Positions 51,420-64,000 of a stretch of DNA of 64,000 bases are shown one piece after another. Position 1 is the first letter of the stretch; each line of letters begins with the position of its first letter. Where the stretch lies: assembly GCF_001577305.1 (NCBI RefSeq), contig NZ_CP014518.1, positions 4,278,001 through 4,342,000 on the forward strand, written 5' to 3'. The stretch comes from Sinomonas atrocyanea. Its GTDB lineage: Bacteria; Actinomycetota; Actinomycetes; Actinomycetales; Micrococcaceae. The notes under the pieces are model-generated. The model ran no database searches. It worked only from the letters and a program-made list of their open reading frames with translations, and was not told where the DNA came from. A program made the translations under genes and the position numbers.

Positions 51420-52681
51420 CAGCCCGCCCCCTCCTCGGTCTCGTCCTCGATGCCCGGCGGCCCGTCCCGCCGCGCGGCGCCGGCGGCGACCGAGCTGCCC
51501 GCGGATGCGGTGGCTGCGAGGGCAGCGAGCGCCTCGGCCGTGGGCTCGTGGCGCACCTCGCCCGCATGCGTCAGGCATGCCCCGGCCACCACCTCATCGT
51601 CGAAGTCGGGCCGGATCTCGCCGCCGTCGCCGGGGCCCTGCGGGACGAGCAGCTCGATGAAGTTGGCGACGTTCTTGGCGTACAGGCGCGAGGCGTCCGC
51701 GGGCATCGCCGAGGCGGCGTCCTTGAGGCCCACCACGGTGACCTCGCCGGCCCCGCCCGCCACTTGTACCGCCACGTCCTCGCCCGGGACGGAGCCCTCG
51801 ACGTTGCCCCCGGACTCGGCCGCCATGTCCACGACCACCGAACCGGGCCGCATCGCGGCGACCATGTCCCGGGTCACGAGCAGCGGGGCGCGGCGCCCGG
51901 GCACCGCGGCGGTGGTGATGAGCACGTCGGCCTCCGCGACGTGCGGCGCGAGGAGCTGGCGCTGGAGGGCGCCGCGGTCGGCGGAGAGCTCCCGGGCGTA
52001 GCCGCCCGCGGCCTGGGTGGCCTCGGCCGAGTCCACGTCGAGGTGGACGAACGTTCCGCCCATCGAGGCGACCTCGTCCGCGGAGGCGGGGCGGATGTCG
52101 TTGGCGGAGACCCGCGCGCCGAGCCGCTTGGCGGTGCCGATCGCCTGGAGGCCCGCGACCCCGGCACCGAGCACGAGCACCTTCGCCGGCGGGACCGTGC
52201 CGGCGGCGGTCATGTAGAGCGGGAAGAAGCGCGGAAGCCGGATCGCTGCCTCGAGCACACAGCGGTAGCCGGTCACGAGGGCCTGCGAGGTGAGGGCGTC
52301 CATGGACTGCGCGCGGGAGATCCGCGGGACGAGCTCGAGCGCGAAGGCCGTCACCCCGGCATCGGCGAGCGCGCGGACCGTGGGCAGCTCGGTGGACGGC
52401 GAGGCCAGTCCCACCGTGACGGCGCCCGGCCGGAGGGCCGCGGCCGTGGCCGGATGGAGGGGGCGCACATGGGCCAGCAGGTCCACACCGGCGGGATCGA
52501 GCGCGGGCACGACCTCTGCCCCGGCCTCGGCGTACGCGGCGTCGGAATGCCCGGCGGCCGCCCCCGCGCCCGACTCTACTGAGACGTCGAGGCCCTGGCC
52601 CACCAGCTGCCGCACGGTCTCGGGCGTCGCCGCCACGCGCCGCTCGCCGAGGAGCCTCTCCCTCGCGATGCCCACCCTCAC
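51419..52681 (-). CDS. pntAa: NAD(P) transhydrogenase subunit alpha part 1
   Basis: The protein has 420 residues from a GTG with GGAGG at 7 bases. The alanine dehydrogenase/PNT N-terminal domain (RVGIARERLLGERRVAATPE) is followed by the NAD-binding domain with VLVLGAGVAGLQAIGTAKRL and DVLITTAAVPGRRAPLLVT. It is the NAD(H)-binding, soluble part of the membrane transhydrogenase. A TAGACT -10-like element lies upstream, but I cannot place a good -35. Confidence 0.94.
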   Translation of the reverse strand: MRVGIARERLLGERRVAATPETVRQLVGQGLDVSVESGAGAAAGHSDAAYAEAGAEVVPALDPAGVDLLAHVRPLHPATAAALRPGAVTVGLASPSTELPTVRALADAGVTAFALELVPRISRAQSMDALTSQALVTGYRCVLEAAIRLPRFFPLYMTAAGTVPPAKVLVLGAGVAGLQAIGTAKRLGARVSANDIRPASADEVASMGGTFVHLDVDSAEATQAAGGYARELSADRGALQRQLLAPHVAEADVLITTAAVPGRRAPLLVTRDMVAAMRPGSVVVDMAAESGGNVEGSVPGEDVAVQVAGGAGEVTVVGLKDAASAMPADASRLYAKNVANFIELLVPQGPGDGGEIRPDFDDEVVAGACLTHAGEVRHEPTAEALAALAATASAGSSVAAGAARRDGPPGIEDETEEGAG

Positions 52682-52751
52682 GTGCACACCTCCGCTCCGG
52701 CGGCGCACCGTGGCCGCCTGAGCCAGAGTCTATGCGCCCCTGCGCCCGTGT

Positions 52752-53189
52752 CTACGATGCGGCGCCCTGTCCGCTCTGGCCGGCGATGTTGACGAGCCAG
52801 GCGATGCCGAACCGGTCGGTGAGCATGCCGAACGTGTCGCCCCAGATGGCCTTCTGCAGCGGCATGGACACGGTGGCACCCTCGGCGAGCCTGTCCCAGT
52901 AGCCGCGCAGCTCGTCTTCCGTCTCCGGGCCGCCGCTGAGCGAGACCGAGAAGTTGTTGCCGGGGCGGTACTCCATGCGGGGCGGGGTGTCCGAGCCCAT
53001 GAGGGTGAAGCCGCCGGGCGTGGTGAGCTGCGAGTGCATCACGAGGGGCCCCTCCGAGGGGTCCATGGCGGCGTGCAGGTCGTCGAAGGTGGAGATGGTC
53101 AGGTCCCCGCCGAGCACCGACTGGTAGAACGTCATGGCGTCCCGGGCGTTGTCCTTGAAGTTGAGGTAGGGATTCAGGGTGGCAGGCAC
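52752..53189 (-). CDS. VOC family protein, PhnB-like
   Basis: The protein has 145 residues. LNPYLNFKDNARDAMTFYQS and the later GDTFGMLTDRFGIAWLVN are the two halves of the PhnB/glyoxalase-like beta-alpha-beta fold. Members bind small ligands or metals and their enzymatic roles are mostly unknown. It is monocistronic, 83 bp downstream of nothing but its own promoter region, and next to the GAF regulator gene on the same strand. Confidence 0.88.
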   Translation of the reverse strand: MPATLNPYLNFKDNARDAMTFYQSVLGGDLTISTFDDLHAAMDPSEGPLVMHSQLTTPGGFTLMGSDTPPRMEYRPGNNFSVSLSGGPETEDELRGYWDRLAEGATVSMPLQKAIWGDTFGMLTDRFGIAWLVNIAGQSGQGAAS

Positions 53190-53272
53190 AGTGCGGCTCC
53201 TCGCGAGTGGTCTGACGCTGACCCTCAGGACCCTACGTCCCGCCGCCGGCGGTTGTCAGCCGTCGAACGGCC

Positions 53273-54523
53273 CTATCCTGCGAGGCGCTCGAGGTGGGCC
53301 ACGACGGCGGCCCGCTTGGGCGAGCGCGGCGGGAGGAGGCTGAGCGCGGTGCGCCACGCCTCGGCGTCGTCCGCCGCCTCGGGGAGCCGGAGGTAGTGGA
53401 GCACGACGTCGACGGCGGCGCTGCCCACCACCGCCTCCCGCAGCGTCGCGGACAGCTCCTCGCGCAGCTCCGTGATCGCCGGCGCCTCGGAGCGCGGCAG
53501 GAGCTGGCCGGCGTAGGCGCCGAGGGCCTGGCGGTGTGAGCCGCGGGCGAGGAGCGCGAGGGCGGTCATGGAATCGACCTCGAGGCCCTCCACCCGGTAG
53601 GGGCGCGAGAGCAGCGTGACCCCGGTCCCCGAGGCCTCGAGGACCTTGCGGAGCCGCACGAGCTCCGCGCGCAGCGTCACCGGCGGCACGGGCTGGGAGT
53701 AGAGCCGCTCGGCCAGCTCCTCGGCGGTGAGGCCGCGCGGGTTCCCGGCGAGCAGCACGAGGATCTCGGAGTGCCGCACGCTCAGGTTCAGCTCGCGGCC
53801 TCCCCAGCGCAGCACGCCCTGGTCGCGGCCGGTGACGGCCAGGACCGCGCCGACGGGCCGCTGGGCCCGCTCGATGCGCGGCTTCCGTTCAGGGCCGAGC
53901 GTCCGGAGCCGCTCCTCGACGGCGGCGACAGTGGCCCTGAGCCAGGGCAGGGCGTGGCCTCCCACGGCCTGCTCTCCCCCCGTGATGTCGACAACGCCGA
54001 GCGTCTGGCCCGTCGCGGGGTCGCGGATGGGCATCGCCGTGCAGGAGAAGGCCTCGACCAGGGGGCTGAAGTGCTCGGCGCCGTGGATCTGCACCGGACC
54101 GCCGGTGGCCAGGGCCGTGCCGGGCGCCGACGTGCCGATGCTCGCCTCGGACCAGTCGGCGCCCTCGAGGAAGGCCATCCGCTCCGCCCGCCGGCGCACC
54201 GCGGCGTCCCCGCCGAGCCACAGGAGCCGGCTGCCCGCGTCGCCCACGGCCACGAGGATGCCCGAGTCGCGGGCAGGCTCGACCAGGAGCCGGTCGATCA
54301 CCGGCATCACGGGTGCGAGCGGATGCTCCGCGCGGTAGGCGTCGAGTTCGCCCTCGTCGAGGATGCTCGTGACCACGGCGTCCTCACGGCGGGGGTGGAC
54401 GGCGAGCGAGCGGCGCCAGGAGTCGGCCACGACAGGGCGCGCCGACCCGTCGTCCCCCGCTGCGGGGACCGGATCGGGTGCCTGCTGCACCTGGTTCGCA
54501 CGCACGCCCACCCACTCCTTCAT
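53273..54523 (-). CDS. GAF-domain transcriptional regulator
   Basis: The protein has 416 residues. Residues about 70-210 form a GAF sensor domain (LVEPARDSGILVAVGDAGSR, DWSEASIGTSAPGTALATG, VDITGG). The C-terminal region at about 230-330 is a winged-helix output (LNLSVRHSEILVLLAGNPRG, LRAELVRLRKVLEASG). This architecture resembles AcoR-type activators without the AAA+ domain, common in actinobacteria next to aldehyde dehydrogenase genes. No aldehyde dehydrogenase is adjacent here, so its targets are unknown. Confidence 0.85.
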   Translation of the reverse strand: MKEWVGVRANQVQQAPDPVPAAGDDGSARPVVADSWRRSLAVHPRREDAVVTSILDEGELDAYRAEHPLAPVMPVIDRLLVEPARDSGILVAVGDAGSRLLWLGGDAAVRRRAERMAFLEGADWSEASIGTSAPGTALATGGPVQIHGAEHFSPLVEAFSCTAMPIRDPATGQTLGVVDITGGEQAVGGHALPWLRATVAAVEERLRTLGPERKPRIERAQRPVGAVLAVTGRDQGVLRWGGRELNLSVRHSEILVLLAGNPRGLTAEELAERLYSQPVPPVTLRAELVRLRKVLEASGTGVTLLSRPYRVEGLEVDSMTALALLARGSHRQALGAYAGQLLPRSEAPAITELREELSATLREAVVGSAAVDVVLHYLRLPEAADDAEAWRTALSLLPPRSPKRAAVVAHLERLAG

Positions 54524-54699
54524 GTGTGCCGTGGCTCACAAGTGTACGCGCCGCGGCCGCCGGTCCGGCCGGCGCAACGTTGCGCCGAGGTTGCATCAGA
54601 AGCCTTACCGGAGGACTACTCCCTGTGGCACGTCTTCGACGCCCCGGTGCCGATGGGCCCGGCGGCCGGGACTCCATCGTCCCGGCCGCGCCGGCCCGC

Positions 54700-54897
54700 T
54701 CAGGCGCCGTGCGCCGTGCGGTCGACCACCAGTGCCAGCGCCGCGGCCTCGCGGATCTGGGCGATGGCGCTGCGCACCGCGTCGATGCTGGGCAGCCCGC
54801 TGAGGTCGGTGAGGACCTCTCCGGCAGGCCCGGTCATGCGCAGCCGGTAGGAGCCGCGCCTGGCGGGGTCTCGGAGTACTTCGAACGTCGGGCTCAT
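54700..54897 (-). CDS. Small YegP-like (DUF1508) protein
   Basis: The protein has 65 residues from the second of two adjacent ATGs (54900 is the other). MSPTFEVLRDPARRGSYRLR followed by SIDAVRSAIAQIRE matches the YegP fold: a short strand-rich repeat normally seen singly or in tandem. Function is unknown. The ORF can be extended upstream, but that stretch has no family support. The 176-bp gap between this stop and the GAF gene holds nothing I recognise. Confidence 0.65.
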   Translation of the reverse strand: MSPTFEVLRDPARRGSYRLRMTGPAGEVLTDLSGLPSIDAVRSAIAQIREAAALALVVDRTAHGA

Positions 54898-55012
54898 CAT
54901 CCACCTGTCTGCACAGCACTGTGCTCTGTTCAAAAATGTGACAGTGCCAGTCTCATTGAGCCGCGCGACGGTGACCAAGGTCAAAGGTCACATATCGGCA
55001 TGTTGCGGGCGG

Positions 55013-55297
55013 CTATCCGCCGGCGATCGACTGGATGACGAGCACTTCCTGCCCCGCGGCGACCGGGGTCGCAAGGCCCCCGGCGCGGCGCACGTCCTCA
55101 CCGTCGACGTAGATGTTGACGTGCCGGCGCAGCTCGCCCCGCTCGTCCCGGATCCTCCGGCCCAGGACGGGATAGTCGCGGCCGACGGCGTCGAGGGCCT
55201 CCCGCACGGACCTCGCCGAGGCGTCGGGCAGCTCGAACTGGGTCCTCCCGCCGCTCGCCGGCGCGAGGACGGAAGGCACGACGACGGTGACGGACAC
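55013..55297 (-). CDS. MoaD/ThiS family ubiquitin-like sulfur carrier
   Basis: The protein has 94 residues from a GTG three bases after the stop of the propeller gene. The beta-grasp fold shows VTVVVPSVLAPASGGRTQFE, RRHVNIYVDGEDVR and the C-terminal VLVIQSIAGG. The terminal Gly-Gly is the site that an E1-like enzyme adenylates. It is not next to molybdopterin or thiamine genes, so a special sulfur-transfer or conjugation role with its neighbour is possible. Confidence 0.88.
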   Translation of the reverse strand: MSVTVVVPSVLAPASGGRTQFELPDASARSVREALDAVGRDYPVLGRRIRDERGELRRHVNIYVDGEDVRRAGGLATPVAAGQEVLVIQSIAGG

Positions 55298-55299
55298 GC

Positions 55300-56427
55300 C
55301 TAGGTCCCCTGGCCGGCGTCGTGCGCTGCTCCGGCCGGCGGGGCGGTGAGCTCGGCAGCCCGGACGCACAGCACGTCGGGCAGGTGCGCGATCACCTCCT
55401 GGAAGGCCTCCCCCTCGTCGGCGCTCGCGTACACCGAGCCGCCGCGGGTGCCGAAGTAGACGCCCACGGGCTCCGCGGTGTCGACCGAGGCCGCGTCGCG
55501 GAGCACGGTGTTCCAGTCCGGCTCGGCCAGGCCCGTGTCGAGGCTGCGCCAGCTCTCCCCGGCGTCATCGGTGCGGTGGACCGCGAGGCGGCCGCCGGGC
55601 GCGACCCGTTCCCAGTCCGAGACGAGGGGCACCACCCAGGCGGTGCCGCTGCGCCGCGGATGCGTGAGCATCACGAACCCGAAGTCGGCCGGCAGCCCGT
55701 CCGCGATGGACACCCAGGTGTCCCCGCGGTCGTCGCTGCGGTAGACGCCCCGGTGGTTCTGCGCGTAGAGACGTCCCTCGCTGTCGGCCGCGATCTTGTG
55801 GACGCACTGTCCGACCTCGGGACTCGGGTCGGGCAGGAAGTAGGCGGAGATGCCGTGGTTCCGGGCGGTCCAGCTCGCGCCGGCGTCGGTGCTGCGGTAG
55901 ACGCCGCCGGCACTGATGGCCACGTGGACCTGTTCCGGATCCTCGGCGTCGGGCACGATCGTGTGGACGGCCGCGCCGCCGGCGCCGGGCGCCCACCGGT
56001 CCCTGTCGGGGTGCTCCCAGAGGGCCCGGTTCAGCTCGAACGTCGCTCCGCCGTCCGTCGACTTCCACACCGAGATCGGCTCCGCGCCGACCCAGACGAC
56101 CTCCGGGCGGTCCTCGGAGTCCGGCTGGATCTGCCAGATCCGCTCGACGGCGGCCTCCGTCCCCTCGGGGAAGACGACGGAGCCCTGCTCGGGCTCGGTC
56201 CAGGTGGCGCCGAGGTCGTCGGAGTGGACCACGGTGGGCCCGAAGTGCTCCGAGCGGACGCCCACGAGCAGGCGCGTGCGGCCGCCGCGCGTGTCGATGG
56301 CGACGGAGGGGATCTCCTGCATCAGGAACTGGGGCTCGGCGACGGTCCAGGTCTTGCGGTCCTCGCTCGTGGCGAGCCAGAGCCCCTTCTTGGTCCCGAC
56401 GGCGAGGAGGAAGCGCGGTGTGGTCAT
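55300..56427 (-). CDS. Asp-box beta-propeller protein (sialidase-like fold), partner of MoaD
   Basis: The protein has 375 residues from MTTPRFLLAVGTKKGLWLAT; a longer frame to 56505 lacks support. Six Asp-box motifs recur (HSDDLGATW, KSTDGGATF, RSTDAGASW, RSDDRGDTW, RTDDAGESW, ASADEGEAF), spaced about 40-60 residues, giving a six-bladed propeller. The sialidase active-site arginines are not obvious and there is no signal peptide, so it is not a secreted sialidase. It is coupled to the MoaD-like gene downstream. Function is unknown. Confidence 0.87.
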   Translation of the reverse strand: MTTPRFLLAVGTKKGLWLATSEDRKTWTVAEPQFLMQEIPSVAIDTRGGRTRLLVGVRSEHFGPTVVHSDDLGATWTEPEQGSVVFPEGTEAAVERIWQIQPDSEDRPEVVWVGAEPISVWKSTDGGATFELNRALWEHPDRDRWAPGAGGAAVHTIVPDAEDPEQVHVAISAGGVYRSTDAGASWTARNHGISAYFLPDPSPEVGQCVHKIAADSEGRLYAQNHRGVYRSDDRGDTWVSIADGLPADFGFVMLTHPRRSGTAWVVPLVSDWERVAPGGRLAVHRTDDAGESWRSLDTGLAEPDWNTVLRDAASVDTAEPVGVYFGTRGGSVYASADEGEAFQEVIAHLPDVLCVRAAELTAPPAGAAHDAGQGT

Positions 56428-56496
56428 CGCGCCATCAGAGCATCGGGCGCAGCGGGGCAGCAAGGGTCCGGCCGCCAGGAAGTCACTACGGCCGAA

Positions 56497-56513
56497 GGTA
56501 GGCACGCCTAACC
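56497..56513. promoter_or_regulatory. Iron-box-like inverted repeat
   Basis: GGTAGGCACGCCTAACC is an imperfect dyad (TAGGC-AC-GCCTA core) resembling DtxR/IdeR boxes but with different spacing. It lies between the propeller gene and the rRNA operon end. Only suggestive. Confidence 0.3.
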
Positions 56514-56549
56514 TGCCGGCGTAATCTCTTGCCTAGGACTTCGAGGCTG

Positions 56550-56594
56550 CCCCGGAGCGCGTATTCCCCCAATTGCGCGCTCCGGGGTCTTTTG
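56550..56594 (+). terminator. Intrinsic terminator oriented for the plus strand
   Basis: A 12-bp perfect stem (CCCCGGAGCGCG and its complement) with a 14-base loop is followed by TCTTTTGTG. It reads as a terminator for plus-strand transcripts, although no plus-strand gene lies upstream. On the minus strand it can still act as a GC-rich hairpin after the rRNA operon. Confidence 0.6.
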
Positions 56595-56608
56595 TGTGTT
56601 AAGTGCGG

Positions 56609-56638
56609 GAGCCCCCCAACCGGGTGGTTGGGGGGCTC
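56609..56638 (-). terminator. Hairpin downstream of 5S rRNA
   Basis: GAGCCCCCCAACC pairs perfectly with GGTTGGGGGGCTC around a 4-base loop, just after the 5S 3' end. It is probably the rRNA operon terminator, together with the hairpin at 56550. Confidence 0.7.
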
Positions 56639-56651
56639 GACCGTGTGGTGT

Positions 56652-56771
56652 TGTCCGGCGGTGTCCTACTCTCCCACACCCTCGCGGGTGCAGTACCATC
56701 GGCGCTGTGGGTCTTAGCTTCCGGGTTCGGGATGGGTCCGGGCGTTTCCCCCACGCTATGGCCGCCGTAAC
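56652..56771 (-). rRNA. rrf: 5S ribosomal RNA
   Basis: Read on the minus strand it starts GTTACGGCGGCCATAGCG and ends GGACACCGCCGGAC, with the CGAACCCGGAAGCTAAG core of 5S rRNA. Length about 120. It is last in the 16S-23S-5S operon. The 180-bp spacer to 23S holds no tRNA gene. Ends are accurate to a few bases. Confidence 0.95.
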
Positions 56772-56954
56772 CCTTCTACCCTTCCCTGCCCCGGTGTGGG
56801 GGTGGGTGGGTGGTCTGTGGTCACGGGTTTCCGTGATGTGTATTCGGTTGTGGGTTCCCCGGGGTTTGTTGTCTGGGGACCGTATGGTGGACGCGGAGCA
56901 TTCTGTGGTTCGCACACCCCCTTTTTTTCCTTGCGGTGGTGGGGGGTGTGGTGT

Positions 56955-62145
<5,191 letters not shown>

Positions 62146-62300
62146 GAACACGCCAACCAGGAACCCCAGGAAAATGAGGCACACCCGGCCAGCAGAAAAT
62201 GATCCGGCATCAAACACCCACTGCCGTGCACGGGGGTGCACAGCAACAGGCACATTTGACAACCATAAAAAATGGCATCAACAAACTTGGCACACTATTG

Positions 62301-62313
62301 AGTTCTCAAACAA
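62301..62313 (-). promoter_or_regulatory. rRNA leader element (boxA-like)
   Basis: TTGTTTGAGAACT (reverse of AGTTCTCAAACAA) in the 16S leader repeats the element in the 16S-23S spacer at 60229. It fits an antitermination or processing signal conserved in actinobacterial rRNA operons. Confidence 0.6.
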
Positions 62314-62379
62314 CACGCCCCCGCAGGTACTCCGACCAGCCCAACCGGACCGGCCACATCCCCGCGGCAACAAGATTCA

Positions 62380-62408
62380 ATCCTACCCGATCCGATTTCC
62401 TTTTCCAA
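62380..62408 (-). promoter_or_regulatory. rRNA operon promoter
   Basis: On the minus strand TTGGAA (62403-62408) and TAGGAT (62380-62385) are 17 bp apart. Transcription would start near 62373, giving a leader of about 230 bases before 16S. Between this promoter and csoR (to 62653) I see only C/G-rich sequence without a gene. Confidence 0.6.
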
Positions 62409-62653
62409 ATCCCGCTTCCGGGAGTGGATCGAGAAATTCGAATCCGAATTCCGCCGTCCGGGCGCACTCGAAGGTGCACCATTCCGGTGGAATTCCTAGG
62501 GGTTCTGCCGCCCTGTCCGGTCCGCGATCAGTTCGCAGCCGCTCCGGCGACTCAGAAAACATTACCGGCTCGCGGCGGTTCGGCCAAATCGGGAGGGTGT
62601 GCCCTTGGCCACTGGGGCCGGAGGGGCGGGTCCGGTGGCCGCCCACGGGACAC

Positions 62654-62699
62654 ATACCCCCGTGGGGTACTTGACCCATACCCCGGGTGGGTATAGCTT
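62654..62699 (+). promoter_or_regulatory. csoR promoter with two CsoR-like boxes
   Basis: ATACCCCCGTGGGGTAC (62654-62670) and ATACCCCGGGTGGGTAT (62678-62694) resemble the box at 47929. A promoter TTGACC (62671-62676) and TAGCTT (62694-62699), spaced 17 bp, is covered by the second box. The predicted transcript starts at about 62706, next to the ATG, so the mRNA may be leaderless. Confidence 0.7.
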
Positions 62700-62706
62700 C
62701 GGTCCC

Positions 62707-63045
62707 ATGGACGAGATCACCCAGGCCCCCGAGCACCAGCATGCAGGGCCGCCCTACGGCTACACCGCAGACAAGGACGCCTACCTGCGGCGCCTGAGAC
62801 GCATCGAGGGCCAGGTCCGGGGCATCGCGCGCATGGTGGAGGAGGACAAGTACTGCATCGACATCCTCACGCAGGTGTCCGCCGTCACCAAGGCCCTCCA
62901 CGCGGTCAGCCTCGGGCTCGTCGAGGAGCACATCGGACACTGCGTGGTCGGCGCCGCCAATGTGCAGGACCCCGCCCGGCGCACCGAGGAGATCGATGCC
63001 AAGGTCAAGGAGGCCACCGATGCCATCGGCCGGCTGCTGCGGTAA
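62707..63045 (+). CDS. csoR: CsoR-type copper-sensing repressor
   Basis: The protein has 112 residues from an ATG just after the predicted promoter. YLRRLRRIEGQVRGIARMVE is the conserved opening helix. The copper ligands of CsoR are all present: Cys50 (KYCIDILTQ), His75 and Cys79 (EEHIGHC). It is an all-helical repressor that leaves DNA when it binds Cu(I). Two operator-like boxes precede it and copZ and copA follow, so the operon is autoregulated. The same kind of box appears before the Cys-rich protein at 47970. Confidence 0.93.
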   Translation: MDEITQAPEHQHAGPPYGYTADKDAYLRRLRRIEGQVRGIARMVEEDKYCIDILTQVSAVTKALHAVSLGLVEEHIGHCVVGAANVQDPARRTEEIDAKVKEATDAIGRLLR

Positions 63046-63160
63046 CGCCGCTCCCGGCCACGGCTCCGCCGGCTCCCCCGGACGGCCCGCGGGGACAGTC
63101 CGCCTGCCCCGGCCTACGCTGGGCACCACCACCGAGAACACGCACCAGAGGAGAAGCACC

Positions 63161-63391
63161 ATGAGCCACTTCACCACCACCGTGCACGTCGACGGCATGA
63201 CCTGCGGCCACTGCGTCAGCTCGGTCACCGAGGAGATCGAGTCGATCGACGGCGTCCAGGACGTCTCCGTCGACCTCAACGCCGGCGGCGTCTCGGAAGT
63301 GACCATCCAGTCGGACCGCAGGCTCAAGCACGAGTCGATCAGCGAAGCAGTCGCCGAGGCGGGCTACGTCGTCGTCGACAACGACGCCTAG
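63161..63391 (+). CDS. copZ: CopZ-type heavy-metal-associated copper chaperone
   Basis: The protein has 76 residues from an ATG preceded by GAGGAG. It is a single HMA domain with VHVDGMTCGHCVSSVTEEIE and the CxxC at residues 15 and 18. Such proteins carry Cu(I) in the cytoplasm and hand it to CopA. It is 4 bp upstream of copA and behind csoR. Confidence 0.93.
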   Translation: MSHFTTTVHVDGMTCGHCVSSVTEEIESIDGVQDVSVDLNAGGVSEVTIQSDRRLKHESISEAVAEAGYVVVDNDA

Positions 63392-63395
63392 GACG

Positions 63396-64000
63396 ATGGA
63401 CCACAAGACCGCCCAGCTCCCCCGCATCGTCGAACTCGATATCGGGGGCATGACGTGTGCCTCCTGCGTGAACAGGGTCGAGCGGAAGCTGGGGAAGATC
63501 GAGGGCGTCCACGCCTCGGTGAACCTTCCCCTCGAGTCCGCCCGCGTCGAGGTTCCCGCCGGCGTGAGCGACGAGCAGCTGATCACGACCGTGGCGGCTG
63601 CCGGATACACCGCGAAAGTCAAGGCCCAGCCCCGCCCCGCTGCCGCCTCCGGCGAGGGGGAGGGCGAGGACCACGGTGAGCACGCGCCGTCGTCCGCGGG
63701 ATCCGTCGAGGCGCCGGCCCGCACGCTGCTGCCGCGGCTCGCCGTCGCGGCGGTGCTCACCGTCCCCGTCGTCCTGATCTCGATGGTCCCGGCCGCCCAC
63801 TTCCCCGACTGGGGCTGGTGGGCCGCCGCCCTGGCCCTGCCGGTCGTCACCTGGGCGGCGTGGCCGTTCCACCGCGCGGCGGCAGTCAACGCCCGCCACG
63901 GCGGCTCGACCATGGACACCCTCGTCTCCCTCGGGGTGACAGCGGCGTACGTCTACTCGCTCGTGCAGCTGCTGGCCGACCCGGGCCTGACCGCGCACCC
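63396..64000 (+). CDS. copA: CopA-type copper P1B ATPase (3' partial)
   Basis: 201 residues are visible before the window ends. The N-terminal HMA domain has IGGMTCASCVNRVERKLGKI with Cys21 and Cys24, followed by a Glu/His-rich linker at about residues 85-110 and the first membrane segments (about residues 122-145 and 150-165), then GGSTMDTLVSLGVTAAYVYS, a block conserved in P1B ATPases. The phosphorylation and ATP-binding domains lie beyond the window. It exports copper. Confidence 0.93.
   Translation, partial: MDHKTAQLPRIVELDIGGMTCASCVNRVERKLGKIEGVHASVNLPLESARVEVPAGVSDEQLITTVAAAGYTAKVKAQPRPAAASGEGEGEDHGEHAPSSAGSVEAPARTLLPRLAVAAVLTVPVVLISMVPAAHFPDWGWWAAALALPVVTWAAWPFHRAAAVNARHGGSTMDTLVSLGVTAAYVYSLVQLLADPGLTAH

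Noticed and set aside
55300..56427. Secreted sialidase
   Set aside because: No signal peptide and no visible Arg triad; Asp-boxes only show the propeller fold.
56497..56513. True DtxR/IdeR iron box controlling the propeller gene
   Set aside because: The spacing differs from the known consensus and the gene has no iron link, so only a low-confidence note is kept.

Overview
The window is high-GC actinobacterial DNA. The fused oleBC gene, the GTG starts with GTGA/ATGA overlaps, the 16S-23S spacer without tRNA genes and the protein sequences point to Micrococcaceae (an Arthrobacter- or Sinomonas-like soil bacterium). This placement is inferred from gene content, not from a database search. About 50 protein genes and one complete rRNA operon (16S-23S-5S, minus strand) are present. 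The first gene (oleA) and the last (copA) run off the window ends. I see no insertion sequence, prophage or CRISPR array.

Layout. 1-4604: oleA-oleBC-oleD, head-to-head condensation of fatty acyl chains to long-chain olefins. 4615-17007: a two-armed catabolic cluster. The left arm (minus) carries an asparaginase, a NodB/PuuE-fold deacetylase or imidase, an MFS carrier, two SDR dehydrogenases and a small protein. A LacI regulator lies in the middle. The right arm (minus) carries a LamB/YcsF protein, a mini biotin carrier, a biotin carboxylase, PxpB and PxpC, with a divergent PucR regulator. A 16-bp palindrome, ACCCAATCGATTGGGT, occurs twice between the left arm and lacI and again (14 of 16) before the right arm, so one regulator probably ties both arms together. 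17078-17500: a ChaB protein. 17738-28106: a beta-mannan locus with a Tat-exported GH26 mannanase, a LacI regulator with a paired operator, an ABC oligosaccharide importer, two GH130 phosphorylases and a GH2 beta-mannosidase.

28056-44248: central carbon oxidation. A LysR regulator is followed by an iron alcohol dehydrogenase and a CoA-acylating semialdehyde dehydrogenase, a 966-residue FAD/Fe-S oxidoreductase, an orphan QAT-type binding protein, an ArsR-rhodanese/MFS divergent pair, and a glycolate/glyoxylate set (HbpS/GlcG, malate synthase G, LctP-type permease, GlcD). The divergent malate synthase and permease genes share a TTTCG-N6-CGGAAA inverted repeat. 44326-47730: a sugar ABC importer whose first permease gene is frame-shifted near its start.

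47929-56427: a small Cys-rich protein and a membrane protein behind a CsoR-like box, a 3-hydroxyacyl-CoA-type dehydrogenase, transhydrogenase pntAa-pntAb-pntB, a VOC protein, a GAF regulator, a YegP-like protein, and an Asp-box beta-propeller paired with a MoaD/ThiS protein. 56652-62145: the rRNA operon. 62654-64000: csoR, copZ and copA with CsoR boxes like the one at 47929. The most promising leads are the LacI-linked biotin-dependent cyclic amide/imide cluster and the two-locus copper regulon.
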